Positions 55,830 to 64,000 are shown, counted from the first letter of the stretch. The stretch is 64,000 bases of DNA from Rhodococcoides fascians NBRC 12155 = LMG 3623 (GCF_001894785.1 NZ_BCWW01000001.1:806001-870000); one strand, 5' to 3'. Made by a program: numbers and translations. Notes: generated from the sequence alone by a model not told the origin.

Positions 55830-56587
55830 GCTCGAACTCCTGAACTGACGGTACGCTTTTCGATGCGCTTGTTCTGTGGACCGGTATGTACGACACGTTG
55901 GACGAACACTCCGGGAAGATGCACCTGGGCCGGGTCGATTTCGCCCGGCTCGACGAGCTTTTCCACCTGAGCGATGGTGATCCTGCCCGCCATCGCTGCC
56001 AGCGGATTGAAGTTCATCGCTGTCTTGTCGAACACGAGATTGCCTGCGGTGTCGCCGATCTCGGCGTGCACCAGAGCGAAGTCGGCGTTGATCGCCTCCT
56101 CGAGCACGTAGCGTTTGTTGCCGAACACCCGTGTTTCCTTGGGCGGTGACTCGATCGAGACGGAACCGTCGACGTTGTAGCGCCACGGCATTCCGCCGTC
56201 GGCGATGGGGCTGCCGACCCCGGCGGGGGTGAAGAAAGCGGGAATGCCGGTGCCGCCGGCGCGGAGACGTTCGGCGAGCGTGCCCTGCGGTGTCAGTTCC
56301 ACTTCGAGTTCGCCGGCGAGGTACTGCCGGGCGAACTCTTTGTTCTCGCCGACGTACGACGCAGTGACACGGCGAATACGTCCGGCTGCCAACAGAATTC
56401 CCAATCCGTAGCCGTCGACGCCGCAGTTGTTGGAGAACACCTCCAATTCGTCCGCGTCGGTGTCGGCGATGGCCTCGATGAGGGCATCGGGGATGCCGCA
56501 CAGGCCGAAGCCGCCGACCGCGATGGTCGCTCCTCTACCGATGTCCGCCACCGCGTCGGCTGCGGAGTCGTAGGTCTTTCCTGTCAC
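55826..56587 (-). CDS. scoA: Succinyl-CoA:3-ketoacid-CoA transferase subunit A
   Basis: A 253-residue alpha subunit with CoA-site motif [26 protein letters not shown] and [17 protein letters not shown]. These residues follow mycobacterial ScoA (Rv2504c) closely. The GTG at 56587 is chosen because AGGAG lies 5 nt upstream; the frame is open further but has no ribosome site. Divergent from an IclR regulator gene, the probable controller of this operon. Confidence 0.92.
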   Translation of the reverse strand: MTGKTYDSAADAVADIGRGATIAVGGFGLCGIPDALIEAIADTDADELEVFSNNCGVDGYGLGILLAAGRIRRVTASYVGENKEFARQYLAGELEVELTPQGTLAERLRAGGTGIPAFFTPAGVGSPIADGGMPWRYNVDGSVSIESPPKETRVFGNKRYVLEEAINADFALVHAEIGDTAGNLVFDKTAMNFNPLAAMAGRITIAQVEKLVEPGEIDPAQVHLPGVFVQRVVHTGPQNKRIEKRTVSSGVRA

Positions 56588-56604
56588 GTGAACTCCTGAT
56601 GTGT

Positions 56605-56619
56605 TCGTTGAGCAAACGA
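56605..56619. promoter_or_regulatory. Candidate IclR operator near scoA
   Basis: TCGTT-GAGCA-AACGA is a dyad with 5-bp perfect arms, 18 nt upstream of the scoA start codon, where a bound regulator could affect transcription. Confidence 0.4.
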
Positions 56620-56700
56620 TGGGTCCAGTGAACTCGACCAGCGCGCATCGCGGCTGTTTTACGAAATTCTGCTCGAATGTCGAACATGAAGTGCGTCGGC

Positions 56701-56722
56701 GTTCACTCAGTGGACGTACAGT
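56701..56722 (+). promoter_or_regulatory. Leaderless iclR-type promoter with overlapping dyad
   Basis: TACAGT (56717-56722) lies 6 nt before the GTG start of the IclR gene, predicting a leaderless mRNA. The near-palindrome GTTCACTCAGTGGAC (56701-56715) directly precedes it and is a candidate autoregulatory site. No good minus-35 is seen. Confidence 0.5.
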
Positions 56723-56728
56723 GGTGCG

Positions 56729-57511
56729 GTGACTGTGCTCGACGCCAACGCCGGCGTCATCGCCAAAGTGTGTGCTCTGCTGCGTGCCGCCAGTGCGGCG
56801 GAGGCGACCGGTACCTCGACCACCGAGTTGGCGAGGTTTGCTGGAGTTGCGCGCCCGACGGCTCATCGGCTGTTGACGGAACTGGCCGACGAGGGATTCG
56901 TCGACCGCGATACGGGAACCGGACGGTGGGCACTGGGACCGGAAATCTATCTCCTCGGCTCCATGGCCGCATTGCGCTACGACGTCACCGATCAGGCCCG
57001 AGATATCGTGCAGGACTTGGCAATGCGGAGTGGCGAGAGCGCGTTCCTGTCCGCGCGTCGAGGTGGCGAGACGGTGTGTCTGCTTCGGGTGGAGGGCAGC
57101 TTCCCGCTTCGGTCGCATGTGCTGTACGAGGGCATTCGATTACCGCTGGGTGTGGCCTCCGCAGGCTTGGCCGTTCTCGCTCATCTCCCGGACCGCGAGG
57201 TCGACGACTACCTCGACGGCGTCGATCTGGTGCCCGAGTGGGGAACCGATCATTCGGAGTCGGCGATTCGCCACCGAATCGAGCTGACGCGGTCCTCGGG
57301 CTACGCCGTCAACCCGGCGTTGCTCGTGGAAGGCAGCTGGGGACTGGGAGCAGCGGTGTTCGACCGCGGCCGCAGGCCGGCATGGGCGTTGAGTCTGACC
57401 GGTGTGGAAACGAGGTTTCGAGAGGACAGACGTCGGGAGTTGGGAAAGATGCTGCTCGACGCCGCGCACCGGCTCACCCTGCAGGTGGGCACCCGTCCCG
57501 ATCCGATCTAG
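56729..57511 (+). CDS. IclR-family transcriptional regulator
   Basis: A 260-residue regulator. The N-terminal winged helix is STTELARFAGVARPTAHRLL, then LADEGFVDRDTGTGRWALGP in two parts LADEGFVDRDTG and TGRWALGP. The C-terminal GAF-like effector domain contains LRSHVLYEGIRLPLGVASAG and ELTRSSGYAVNPALLVEG. IclR proteins often control acid and CoA-transferase operons; scoAB is divergent and likely its target. It ends 4 nt inside the next gene on the opposite strand. Confidence 0.92.
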   Translation: MTVLDANAGVIAKVCALLRAASAAEATGTSTTELARFAGVARPTAHRLLTELADEGFVDRDTGTGRWALGPEIYLLGSMAALRYDVTDQARDIVQDLAMRSGESAFLSARRGGETVCLLRVEGSFPLRSHVLYEGIRLPLGVASAGLAVLAHLPDREVDDYLDGVDLVPEWGTDHSESAIRHRIELTRSSGYAVNPALLVEGSWGLGAAVFDRGRRPAWALSLTGVETRFREDRRRELGKMLLDAAHRLTLQVGTRPDPI

Positions 57512-57762
57512 CCGTCCAGTTCTTCGAGAATGTCTGCGGCATCCTGACTTCCGCCGGCTGCCAGTCGCCGCAGTTCGTCGCGGTCCTCGCGCTCTCCGGC
57601 GCGTTCGACGAGCATGTCGACGGCGTCGCTGTTGCCGGCTGCGGCAATTGAACGCAGATCGTCGACGGTGCCCTGCTCCACCAATTCGTCGATCGCGTCC
57701 TGGTCACCGCCCGCAGCCCGTGCACGTAGCGCGGTCAGGTCGGATGGCGTGGGTTCGGTCAT
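57508..57762 (-). CDS. Small triple-repeat protein
   Basis: An 84-residue acidic helical protein made of three similar units: LRARAAGGDQDAIDELVEQG, LRSIAAAGNSDAVDMLVERA and LRRLAAGGSQDAADILEELD. Each has the form L-R-x2-A-A-x-G-x2-D-A-x-D-x-L, which resembles short ankyrin- or HEAT-like helix pairs. Role unknown; a protein-protein interaction scaffold is possible. It overlaps the iclR end by 4 nt and shares the strand with the transporter gene upstream, 9 nt away. Confidence 0.75.
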   Translation of the reverse strand: MTEPTPSDLTALRARAAGGDQDAIDELVEQGTVDDLRSIAAAGNSDAVDMLVERAGEREDRDELRRLAAGGSQDAADILEELDG

Positions 57763-57771
57763 GTTCGGAGT

Positions 57772-58737
57772 CTAGGTCGCCGGTGCGAGGCGAGGAACGA
57801 TCCTGACGTACGCGATCATGCCGATCAGCTCCACCAACGTCTGCGTCACCACGACCACTGCGGCGAGAGAAAGGGCCGGCGGCAGCGCGAGCGCCAGAGG
57901 CAGCACCACCAGCGAGTTCCGGGTCGCACCGGAGAAGATCAAAGCCCGGGTCGCGGGCACGTCCTGGCGGGTGACCCGAGCCGTCGCGAGTCCGACGACG
58001 GCCATGACGACCAGAAACGCGACGAAGATCGGCACTGCTGCTATCAGCTGAGATGCCTCGCTGCGGACTGCGTCGACCTGAGATGCGACGACGACTGCGA
58101 GGGTCGCCATCATGATCGGCACCATCGCCGCTGCCATGGCGTCCATGATGTGAGTGCCGAGGCGTGTGCGTCGTGCCGACCACTGCGTTGCCGCAGCCGA
58201 TGTCAGTGGCAGCGCGATCAGTAGGACGAACGCCTCGACGAACGGTGCGACGTCGATGATCTTCACCAGGTCGGGTCCGACGAACAACCAGAGATACAGC
58301 GGCAAGAACGCGATCTGCAGCAGCATCAGCAACGGAGCAGCGGCGAGAAGTCGTTCCGATGCCGCCCCGGCCAACCCGCTGAAAACGATGACGTAGTCGA
58401 TGCACGGAGCCAACAGCACCAGAAGTATCCCGACGAGCACCGCTTCGTTACTCGCAACGAACCGGGTCAGTGCGAACACGACGATCGGAACGAGCACGAA
58501 ATTGAGCACCACGACGCTGAGCAAGAAATTCGTGTCGCGCAGCGATACACCGATGGCGGAGAACGGAACTGCGAGGAACGTCGCGTAGAGCAAGACGATC
58601 AGCACCGGATTGATGGCGATTTCGAATGCGGGAGCCGATGCCGGTGCCGCCAACCCGACAACAACTCCGACGGCCAACGCCAATAGGTACAGCGGGATCT
58701 GGAACTTCTCCAGCCACGCCACTGCCGAACCGGTCAC
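57772..58737 (-). CDS. Bile acid:sodium symporter/ACR3-like carrier
   Basis: A 321-residue membrane protein with about ten helices of the BASS/ACR3 (bile-acid and arsenite) fold. NPVLIVLLYATFLAVPF, LLVLLAPCIDYVIVFSGLAG and RALIFSGATRNSLVVLPLAL are typical of the actinobacterial proteins labelled arsenic resistance. The single cysteine in APCIDY sits where ACR3 proteins bind arsenite, but no arsR or arsC is nearby, so a metabolite role is equally open. The GTG at 58737 starts just before the first helix; the frame is open upstream without membrane character. Confidence 0.8.
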   Translation of the reverse strand: MTGSAVAWLEKFQIPLYLLALAVGVVVGLAAPASAPAFEIAINPVLIVLLYATFLAVPFSAIGVSLRDTNFLLSVVVLNFVLVPIVVFALTRFVASNEAVLVGILLVLLAPCIDYVIVFSGLAGAASERLLAAAPLLMLLQIAFLPLYLWLFVGPDLVKIIDVAPFVEAFVLLIALPLTSAAATQWSARRTRLGTHIMDAMAAAMVPIMMATLAVVVASQVDAVRSEASQLIAAVPIFVAFLVVMAVVGLATARVTRQDVPATRALIFSGATRNSLVVLPLALALPPALSLAAVVVVTQTLVELIGMIAYVRIVPRLAPAT

Positions 58738-58906
58738 GTGGTACTCGTCGGTGAAGTGTAGAGGGTGGGCACGTACCGAGGATAGGCGTTGTCGAGTATT
58801 CGGGGGATGTGGCTCGGGTGCGCGATCATCGCCGCGTCGGTCCGACGACCTGGGGTTCGACGGGTCCGGCGTTCTTGTCGGTGGGTCGGGATACTCTTCT
58901 TGCAGT

Positions 58907-58922
58907 TCGAACATGCGTTCTT
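58907..58922 (+). promoter_or_regulatory. LexA-type SOS box upstream of DUF222-HNH gene
   Basis: TCGAAC-ATGC-GTTCTT matches the mycobacterial SOS box TCGAAC-N4-GTTCGA in 10 of 12 arm bases, including both GAAC/GTTC cores. TACTCT at 58892-58897 is a plausible minus-10 just upstream, so LexA would sit over the transcription start. Confidence 0.65.
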
Positions 58923-58948
58923 GTTTCGATTCACTGGGGGGTGAAGAG

Positions 58949-60979
58949 ATGGCGATACCGACAGTCTCGTTGGATGCGTTGACCGCCGCTGCGCGAGAAG
59001 AGAATCGGCTGGCGGCTCGCAAGATTTCCGCGTGCTACTACGTCCATCGGAGCTGGATCACTCTCGACACCAAGCACAAGCACTACAGCCGGTATGGGCG
59101 CACCGAGATGGCGGTGGCGTTGGGGTGTTCGGCGACGGTCGCCGAGGCGTATGTCTCGGTCGGGGTCGCCCTGCACACTCGACTGCCGCTGGTGAAGAAG
59201 GCATTCGAGGCTGGGGAGATCGACCTCCCGCGAGTGAGGGTGGTGTGCCGGATCCTCGACAACCTCTCCGACGACATCGTGAAGTCGGTCGAGGACGAGA
59301 TCGTCGAAGCAGCCCGACGGTCGTCACCGGGGCCGCTGGAGAAGGAGATCTGGGACATTCTTCTGCGGGTCGCGCCGGAGGAAGCAGCTGCACTACGCGA
59401 GTTCGCGAAGAGGTTCCGCAATGTTTCCTACGCCCCGGCTGGGGAGTTGGCGCGGATCCGAGCAGAATTGACCGCCCCCGAAGCCGCGGCCGCATGGCAG
59501 CTCCTGGAGGAAATGGCCGACACGCTCTGCCCGAAAGACCCACGCGGCAAACAAGATCGGCTGTGTGACGCCTTCATGGCGCGGATGCACGGAGAACCCC
59601 GGCTGGTATGCCTGTGTCAACGAGCGGACTGCCCGAAGAAAGACGCAGAGCTGCCGGATCGTCGGGTGCCGTTGACGATGGTCACTGTCGATATCGCGAC
59701 GCTGATCGGACTGTTGGCGAATCCGGCGTACCTGGCCGGGCACGGATCCATCGATCCTGATCTGGCGCGGGAGTTGGCCCGCAACAGTCAGTGGCAGATC
59801 CTGCTCACCGAAGCGGTGACGCTGGCAGAGAAACTCGGACTGGCAGTGCAGAACCCGGAAACCGGGGACTGGGAACAACGCTCGTCAGAAACAACAGCCG
59901 AGCCGAGTGCGACAGAGCCTGACGCGACACAAACCAACGCGGCAGAGCCCGACGCGACACAATCCAACGCGGAACCGAATTCAGCGAAACCGGATACGCG
60001 AGTATCGCGGACGGATACTGGCACTGGCACTGGCACTGGCCCTGGCACCGCAACGAACACAGCAGCGCCGCTACCGTCGATACCGCCACCTTCGGTACCG
60101 CCACCGTCGCTACCGGACCCAGGACCGCATCCCGGCGCAGGGCCGGGCCGGGGTTCGGGTTCGGGTTCGGGTTCGGTTGCAGCAGAATCGCATTCGACGC
60201 CAGACCCGACACCGCCTGAGCCGACCGAATACGACGAGACCCAGCACCGGCAACGACGTCGGAGTGCCTTGGCGTCCTCTGCAGCCCTGTTCTGTACTCA
60301 CACACCCGTCGGCAGGGGCACACGGCACAGCTCTGCCCTCGATCTATCCTTGGCGTTCCGCCCCAACAACCCGACGCTGCGCCCCGCAGGCTGTACCGCA
60401 CAGCGGACTTCCTCCGGCATTTACCTCGGCAATGCATCCCTTGCCGCAGCTCTGGAAGCCGCCATCGCCGCCGACCCCACTCTCGGCAAGTCCGTCGGGC
60501 GCGACCCCCTCACCGACCGAGCCCTGATCTACCGACCCGACGCCCTCACCACCACCGCCGTACGACTACGCGACCGCCACTGCCGCTTCCCCGGCTGCCA
60601 CAGACCTGCCGAACGCTGCCAACTCGACCACATCATTGCCTTCGATCACGCCAATCCCCTCGGCGGCGGCTGGACGACGGTCAACAACCTCCAATGCCTC
60701 TGCGAATACCACCACAGCGTCAAGACCGCCGGCTATTGGAAAGCGGTCATGCTCCCCGGTGGTGCCATCCTATGGACCTCCACCTCGAAGACCACCCGAA
60801 TCACCCTGCCCGCCAACGGAACAGCCGTACCCATCATCGGGAACGACCTCCGGCCGTACATACCCACCAAACCCAAACGATCCGGCATCGTCGCCTACCC
60901 CGACCCACCGGACAACCCGACACCGACACCGCAGCCGGAGCCGAACGACGAGGAAGACGACACAGCACCACCGTTCTAG
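58949..60979 (+). CDS. DUF222 / HNH endonuclease protein (13E12 family)
   Basis: A 676-residue protein of the actinobacterial 13E12 repeat family. Residues 1-260 form the helical DUF222 domain. Residues of about 300-420 are a low-complexity linker with acid-rich TEPDATQ units, TGTG, PPPSVPPPS and GSGSGS runs. The C-terminus has an HNH nuclease fold: CRFPGCHRPAERCQLDHI, NNLQCLCEYHHSVK. ATG at 58949 is used with the GGGGGGTGAAGAG site; an ATG 36 nt upstream lies inside the SOS box. Several mycobacterial 13E12 genes are LexA-controlled; the cellular role is unknown. Confidence 0.85.
   Translation: MAIPTVSLDALTAAAREENRLAARKISACYYVHRSWITLDTKHKHYSRYGRTEMAVALGCSATVAEAYVSVGVALHTRLPLVKKAFEAGEIDLPRVRVVCRILDNLSDDIVKSVEDEIVEAARRSSPGPLEKEIWDILLRVAPEEAAALREFAKRFRNVSYAPAGELARIRAELTAPEAAAAWQLLEEMADTLCPKDPRGKQDRLCDAFMARMHGEPRLVCLCQRADCPKKDAELPDRRVPLTMVTVDIATLIGLLANPAYLAGHGSIDPDLARELARNSQWQILLTEAVTLAEKLGLAVQNPETGDWEQRSSETTAEPSATEPDATQTNAAEPDATQSNAEPNSAKPDTRVSRTDTGTGTGTGPGTATNTAAPLPSIPPPSVPPPSLPDPGPHPGAGPGRGSGSGSGSVAAESHSTPDPTPPEPTEYDETQHRQRRRSALASSAALFCTHTPVGRGTRHSSALDLSLAFRPNNPTLRPAGCTAQRTSSGIYLGNASLAAALEAAIAADPTLGKSVGRDPLTDRALIYRPDALTTTAVRLRDRHCRFPGCHRPAERCQLDHIIAFDHANPLGGGWTTVNNLQCLCEYHHSVKTAGYWKAVMLPGGAILWTSTSKTTRITLPANGTAVPIIGNDLRPYIPTKPKRSGIVAYPDPPDNPTPTPQPEPNDEEDDTAPPF
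60017..60046 (+). repeat. Hexanucleotide tandem repeat ACTGGC
   Basis: Four perfect ACTGGC units and one CCTGGC unit encode the Thr-Gly run in the linker of the DUF222-HNH protein. Unit changes keep the frame. Confidence 0.9.
60151..60174 (+). repeat. Hexanucleotide tandem repeat GGGTTC
   Basis: Four perfect GGGTTC units encode Gly-Ser pairs in the same linker. Slippage would change its length without a frameshift. Confidence 0.9.
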
Positions 60980-61034
60980 GCGCGTGCCCAAAACGATGGT
61001 GCCGGTGCGAGATGACGTGGTGGAGCTGTAAGCG

Positions 61035-62180
61035 CTAGACCAGGTTCCGAATGTGGTCGCGCGTGAATTCGATGCGCTCGTCGACGCGGCCGTCGCCGAC
61101 CTTGTTCACCCACTCCGGATCGGAGAGCAGCGCGCGTCCGACGGCCACCAGATCGAACTCGCCGTCCTGGAACTGGCCCGCCAGCGCGTCCAATCCCGTC
61201 ACACCGGAGGCCGCGTCCTCCGACCATGCCGAGGTGAACACCGAATCGAGGCCCACGGAGCCGACGGTGATGGTCGGAACGCCGGTGAGCTTGCGCGTCC
61301 AACCGGCCAGACCGAGCTTGCCGTCCACTCCGTCCAGTTCGGGGAATGCCGGATCCCAGTGCCGACGAGTCGAAGCATGCAGTACGTCCACGCCTGCGTC
61401 GACCAGCGGCGTGAGGACGCGATCGAGTTCGGCCGGGTTCTCTGCGAGTCGAGCGTCGAAGTGGTTGCTCTTCCACTGCGAGAAGCGGTACACGATGGCA
61501 AAGTCCTCACCCACCGCGGCGCGGATCGCAGCGACAACCTGTGCGGGGAAGCGGGTGCGGGCCTCCAGAGATCCGCCGAATTCGTCGTCACGCACATTGG
61601 TTGTTGCCCAGAGGAATTCGTCGAGAAGGTAACCGTGAGCACCGTGCAGTTCCAGGCCGTCGAAGCCGGTGTTCTTCGCGTTGACGGCAGCCTGAACCCA
61701 GTGCGAGGTCAGTTCGTCGAGATCGGCGTCGGTGAAGGCGCGCCCGACCGAGGAGCCGTCGAGAGCGATGCCGGACGGGCTGACGGTGGTGACGTCGGGG
61801 AACAGGCGTGGCTCGGTGCCGCGCTCGACCCCCAGGTGCCACAGCTGGGGGATGATCGCGCTGCCCTCGGCGTGGACCGCATCGACGACGCCCTTCCATC
61901 CTTCGAGGCTGGCGTCGCCGTAGATCCTCGGTACGCGGGTGTGCGGTCCTGCGGCGGGGTCGGGGATGTACGTACCCTCGGTGATGATGAGGCCGGTGCC
62001 GCCTGCTGCACGTTTGCGGTAGTACTCCGCCACGTCCGGGCCGGGGATGCCGTCGGGCGAGAACGCCCTCGTCATCGGCGCCATGGCGAAGCGGTTACGC
62101 AGCTTCAGCGACTTGACCTCGAACGGCTCGAAGAGCCCGGCGGTGGACAGGTGCGGTGTTGTCGTTGCAGTTTCGGTCAC
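61035..62180 (-). CDS. NADH:flavin oxidoreductase (old yellow enzyme type)
   Basis: A 381-residue FMN enzyme of the OYE family. Landmarks: SLKLRNRFAMAPMTRAFSPDG, in parts SLKLRNRFAMAPM and TRAFSPDG, the flavin/substrate motif IPQLWHLG, DGLELHGAHGYLLDEFL, the arginine-bearing segment YRFSQWK and the phosphate-binding VAVGRALLSDPEW. It has no iron-sulfur or C-terminal FAD domain, so it is a simple ene-reductase reducing activated C=C bonds. GTG at 62180 is chosen by family alignment; the frame is open 48 codons upstream with no similarity. Divergent from the sulfurtransferase gene, 64 nt apart. Confidence 0.9.
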   Translation of the reverse strand: MTETATTTPHLSTAGLFEPFEVKSLKLRNRFAMAPMTRAFSPDGIPGPDVAEYYRKRAAGGTGLIITEGTYIPDPAAGPHTRVPRIYGDASLEGWKGVVDAVHAEGSAIIPQLWHLGVERGTEPRLFPDVTTVSPSGIALDGSSVGRAFTDADLDELTSHWVQAAVNAKNTGFDGLELHGAHGYLLDEFLWATTNVRDDEFGGSLEARTRFPAQVVAAIRAAVGEDFAIVYRFSQWKSNHFDARLAENPAELDRVLTPLVDAGVDVLHASTRRHWDPAFPELDGVDGKLGLAGWTRKLTGVPTITVGSVGLDSVFTSAWSEDAASGVTGLDALAGQFQDGEFDLVAVGRALLSDPEWVNKVGDGRVDERIEFTRDHIRNLV

Positions 62181-62244
62181 GCCTGCGCACAACCTGGTCG
62201 GACTCCGAGCTATTCCCCCTCCCGGACTGTAGCGTCGAAACACT

Positions 62245-63099
62245 ATGAGCCAGTCGCCGCTGATATCAGCTTCCGAATTGCACGGTCTGTTCGAGATGGG
62301 TCGCGGCCCAGTGGTCCTGGACATTCGGTGGACTCTCCAGAACGGTAGCGACAGAGCAGGTTACGAGGCGGGGCACATCCCGACCGCGCAATTCGTCGAT
62401 CTCGGTACGGAACTGGCGGCACCGCCGGACGACGGGAGTGGAGCCAGCAGGAACGACCCAGACGATCGTGGTCGCCATCCGCTGCCTGATGCGGACACGT
62501 TCGTCGCGGCGATGCGGGGAGCCGGAGTCGGCGACGATTCCGCGGTGGTGGTCTACGACGCGGGCCCGGCAACTGCGGCTGCGCGGGCCTGGTGGTTGCT
62601 CCGCTACTTCGGCCACCGGGATGTGCGCGTCCTCGACGGCGGGTTCGCGCGATGGGTCGACGAGGGCTATTCCGTCGGCACCGAGCCCTCGATCGTGGCG
62701 GCCGGATCGTTCACGGCGCGGCCACCGCTGGCCCGGGTCCTCGAGGTCGAGGACGTGCTGGCCTTCGCCCGCGAGAACGTCCTGCTCGACGCCCGCGCAC
62801 CCGAGCGATTCCGCGGCGAGGTCGAGCCAGTCGATCCTGTGGCCGGCCACATCCCCGGGGCGGTCAACAGGCCGACGACCGACAATGTCGATTCCGACGG
62901 GCGCTTCCTGCCCCCGGAGGTACTCGACGGCGCATTCGGTGGACTCGTACCGAAGGGAAAGGACGTCGCCGTCTACTGCGGCTCGGGCGTAACCGCTGCA
63001 CATCAGGTTCTCGCACTGGAGTTGGCAGGCATCGACGCGGCGTTGTATCCCGGCTCGTGGTCGGGTTGGATCACCGATCCGACGCGGCCGAGGGCATGA
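62245..63099 (+). CDS. sseA: 3-mercaptopyruvate sulfurtransferase-like rhodanese
   Basis: A 284-residue protein with two rhodanese domains. The N-terminal inactive one contains VVLDIRWTL and AGHIPTAQFVDL. The second has the catalytic loop YCGSGVTA, whose CG(S/T)GVT form indicates mercaptopyruvate rather than thiosulfate as donor. Conserved ARAWWLLRYFGH and VLDGGFARWVDEG lie between. Symbol given by family type; the genome may hold more than one such gene. Confidence 0.87.
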   Translation: MSQSPLISASELHGLFEMGRGPVVLDIRWTLQNGSDRAGYEAGHIPTAQFVDLGTELAAPPDDGSGASRNDPDDRGRHPLPDADTFVAAMRGAGVGDDSAVVVYDAGPATAAARAWWLLRYFGHRDVRVLDGGFARWVDEGYSVGTEPSIVAAGSFTARPPLARVLEVEDVLAFARENVLLDARAPERFRGEVEPVDPVAGHIPGAVNRPTTDNVDSDGRFLPPEVLDGAFGGLVPKGKDVAVYCGSGVTAAHQVLALELAGIDAALYPGSWSGWITDPTRPRA

Positions 63100-63136
63100 C
63101 ACACCGGCGCTGAGCTGGCAGTTCATCCAATCAGGG

Positions 63137-63165
63137 TTGAACTTGAATCTGACTTCAACTATACC
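63137..63165 (+). promoter_or_regulatory. Leaderless promoter with dyad before the last SDR gene
   Basis: TTGAAC (63137-63142), 17 nt, TATACC (63160-63165), then 6 nt to the ATG. Two nested inverted pairs lie across the spacer: GTTGAA (63136-63141) with TTCAAC (63154-63159), and TTGAA with TTCAA six bases apart. A repressor site is likely. Confidence 0.65.
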
Positions 63166-63171
63166 TGGGGA

Positions 63172-63999
63172 ATGAAGGTTGCAGGCAAGGTCGCCATCGT
63201 CACCGGAGGTGGTGGCGGAATCGGCGGAGCCATCGCCGCCAGACTCACCGAACACGGAGCCCGCGTCGTCGTCTCCGATGTGGACGAGTCCACGGCCCGA
63301 TCCGTGGTCGACGCCATCGAGCGGGACCGGCCGGGCACAGCCGTCGCTGCCGCGGCCGACGCGTCGGACATCGGAGATATCGAGCGGCTGATCGCGGTCG
63401 CCGAAGAGTCGTTCGGTCCGGTCGATCTGTATTTCGCCAACGCCGGCATCAGCGGCGCCCCCGGGCTCGACGCCAGCGAACAGGACTGGGACCTGTCTTT
63501 CGACGTCAACGTGCGCGCACACATCCGCGCTGCGCAGCTGTTGGTGCCGGGTTGGCTCGAACGTGGTGAGGGCTACTTCGTCAGTACGGCCTCCGCAGCC
63601 GGCTTGCTCACCCAGATCGGTTCCGCCACATACGCGACGACCAAGCATGCTGCGGTGGGGTTCGCCGAATGGCTCAACGTCACCTACGGCAATCGAGGCA
63701 TTCGCGTCAGCTGCCTGTGCCCGATGGGCGTCAACACCAAATTGCTCTACGAAGGCCGCGAATCGGGAGATGCCTTGGGAGCGGCCGCAACTGCTGCGGT
63801 ACTGAGCGCGGGTGCTGTGCTCGAACCGCTCGACGTCGCCGACGTGGTGCTCGACGCGATGGACCGGGAGCAGTTCCTGATCCTGCCCCACGAGAACGTA
63901 CTGGACATGTACCGCAACAAAGGTGCCGATTACGACCGGTGGTTGCGCGGCATGCGCCGCTACCAGGACAGCTTGCTCGACAACCAACAGGGGAACTGA
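63172..63999 (+). CDS. Short-chain dehydrogenase/reductase
   Basis: A 275-residue classical SDR. NAD(P) motif TGGGGGIGG, VVVSDVDE (acidic end, favours NAD), FANAGISG, catalytic serine in VSTASAAG, and YATTK. The C-terminal region LYEGRESGDALG and HENVLDMYRNKGADYDRWLRG, in parts HENVLDMYRNKG and DYDRWLRGMRRY, resembles actinobacterial SDRs of lipid or steroid metabolism. The ATG lies 6 nt after the minus-10. The stop codon is the last feature of the window, so any operon partner lies outside. Confidence 0.88.
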   Translation: MKVAGKVAIVTGGGGGIGGAIAARLTEHGARVVVSDVDESTARSVVDAIERDRPGTAVAAAADASDIGDIERLIAVAEESFGPVDLYFANAGISGAPGLDASEQDWDLSFDVNVRAHIRAAQLLVPGWLERGEGYFVSTASAAGLLTQIGSATYATTKHAAVGFAEWLNVTYGNRGIRVSCLCPMGVNTKLLYEGRESGDALGAAATAAVLSAGAVLEPLDVADVVLDAMDREQFLILPHENVLDMYRNKGADYDRWLRGMRRYQDSLLDNQQGN

Positions 64000-64000
64000 A

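Overview
The window is GC-rich actinobacterial chromosome, most like Rhodococcus or a close relative in the Mycobacteriales. The main evidence is gene order. From about 1 kb to 25.6 kb the genes follow the Mycobacterium tuberculosis Rv3667-Rv3644c block almost one for one: acs, dppABCD, a short conserved protein, a HAD hydrolase, 6C sRNA, ssd, tadA/B/C, flp, two TadE/G-like genes, a DEAD-box helicase, cspA, the Rv3647c family, topA and the DNA polymerase III delta-prime gene. Against that order, lldD2 sits between the pilus genes and the helicase, and no adenylate cyclase gene lies between topA and the delta-prime gene. These comparisons come from family and gene-order recall, not a search.

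Region 1 (1-9.6 kb): the end of an MHS-type transporter, acetyl-CoA synthetase, and a peptide ABC importer operon ending in a protein with a degenerate Fic motif. Region 2 (9.6-15.7 kb): HAD hydrolase, 6C small RNA, and a tightly overlapped Tad/Flp pilus operon. Region 3 (15.7-17.4 kb): an L-lactate dehydrogenase gene flanked by two 92-nt GCGCGC-rich direct repeats. Region 4 (17.4-27.1 kb): information-processing genes (helicase, cold shock, topoisomerase I, clamp loader), a CGNR regulator/SDR pair and tRNA-Thr(CGT).

Region 5 (27.1-34.9 kb) is more accessory: a small acidic protein, an EstA-type lipase, an ABC-2 exporter coupled to a LolA/RseB-like protein, an AlkC glycosylase, and a broken GGDEF-EAL gene. 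Region 6 (34.9-49.3 kb) is a run of small regulator/target pairs: MFS/LysR, HxlR/RidA, CGNR/EamA, and TetR/SDR-EthA. It also holds a spore-photoproduct-lyase-like radical SAM protein, an AGE-family isomerase and a coupled pair of membrane-anchored proteins of unknown role. Region 7 (49.3-64 kb): an M4 protease (protealysin type) beside a candidate emfourin inhibitor, surE-pfkB, phospholipase D, an aldo/keto reductase, scoAB with IclR, a bile-acid/arsenite-type carrier, an SOS-box DUF222-HNH gene, an old yellow enzyme, a sulfurtransferase and an SDR.

Two themes recur. Operons are packed with 4-nt ATGA/GTGA overlaps. Several regulators and enzymes carry a TANNNT hexamer 6-8 nt before the start codon, so they are probably translated from leaderless mRNAs, often with a dyad operator inside the promoter.
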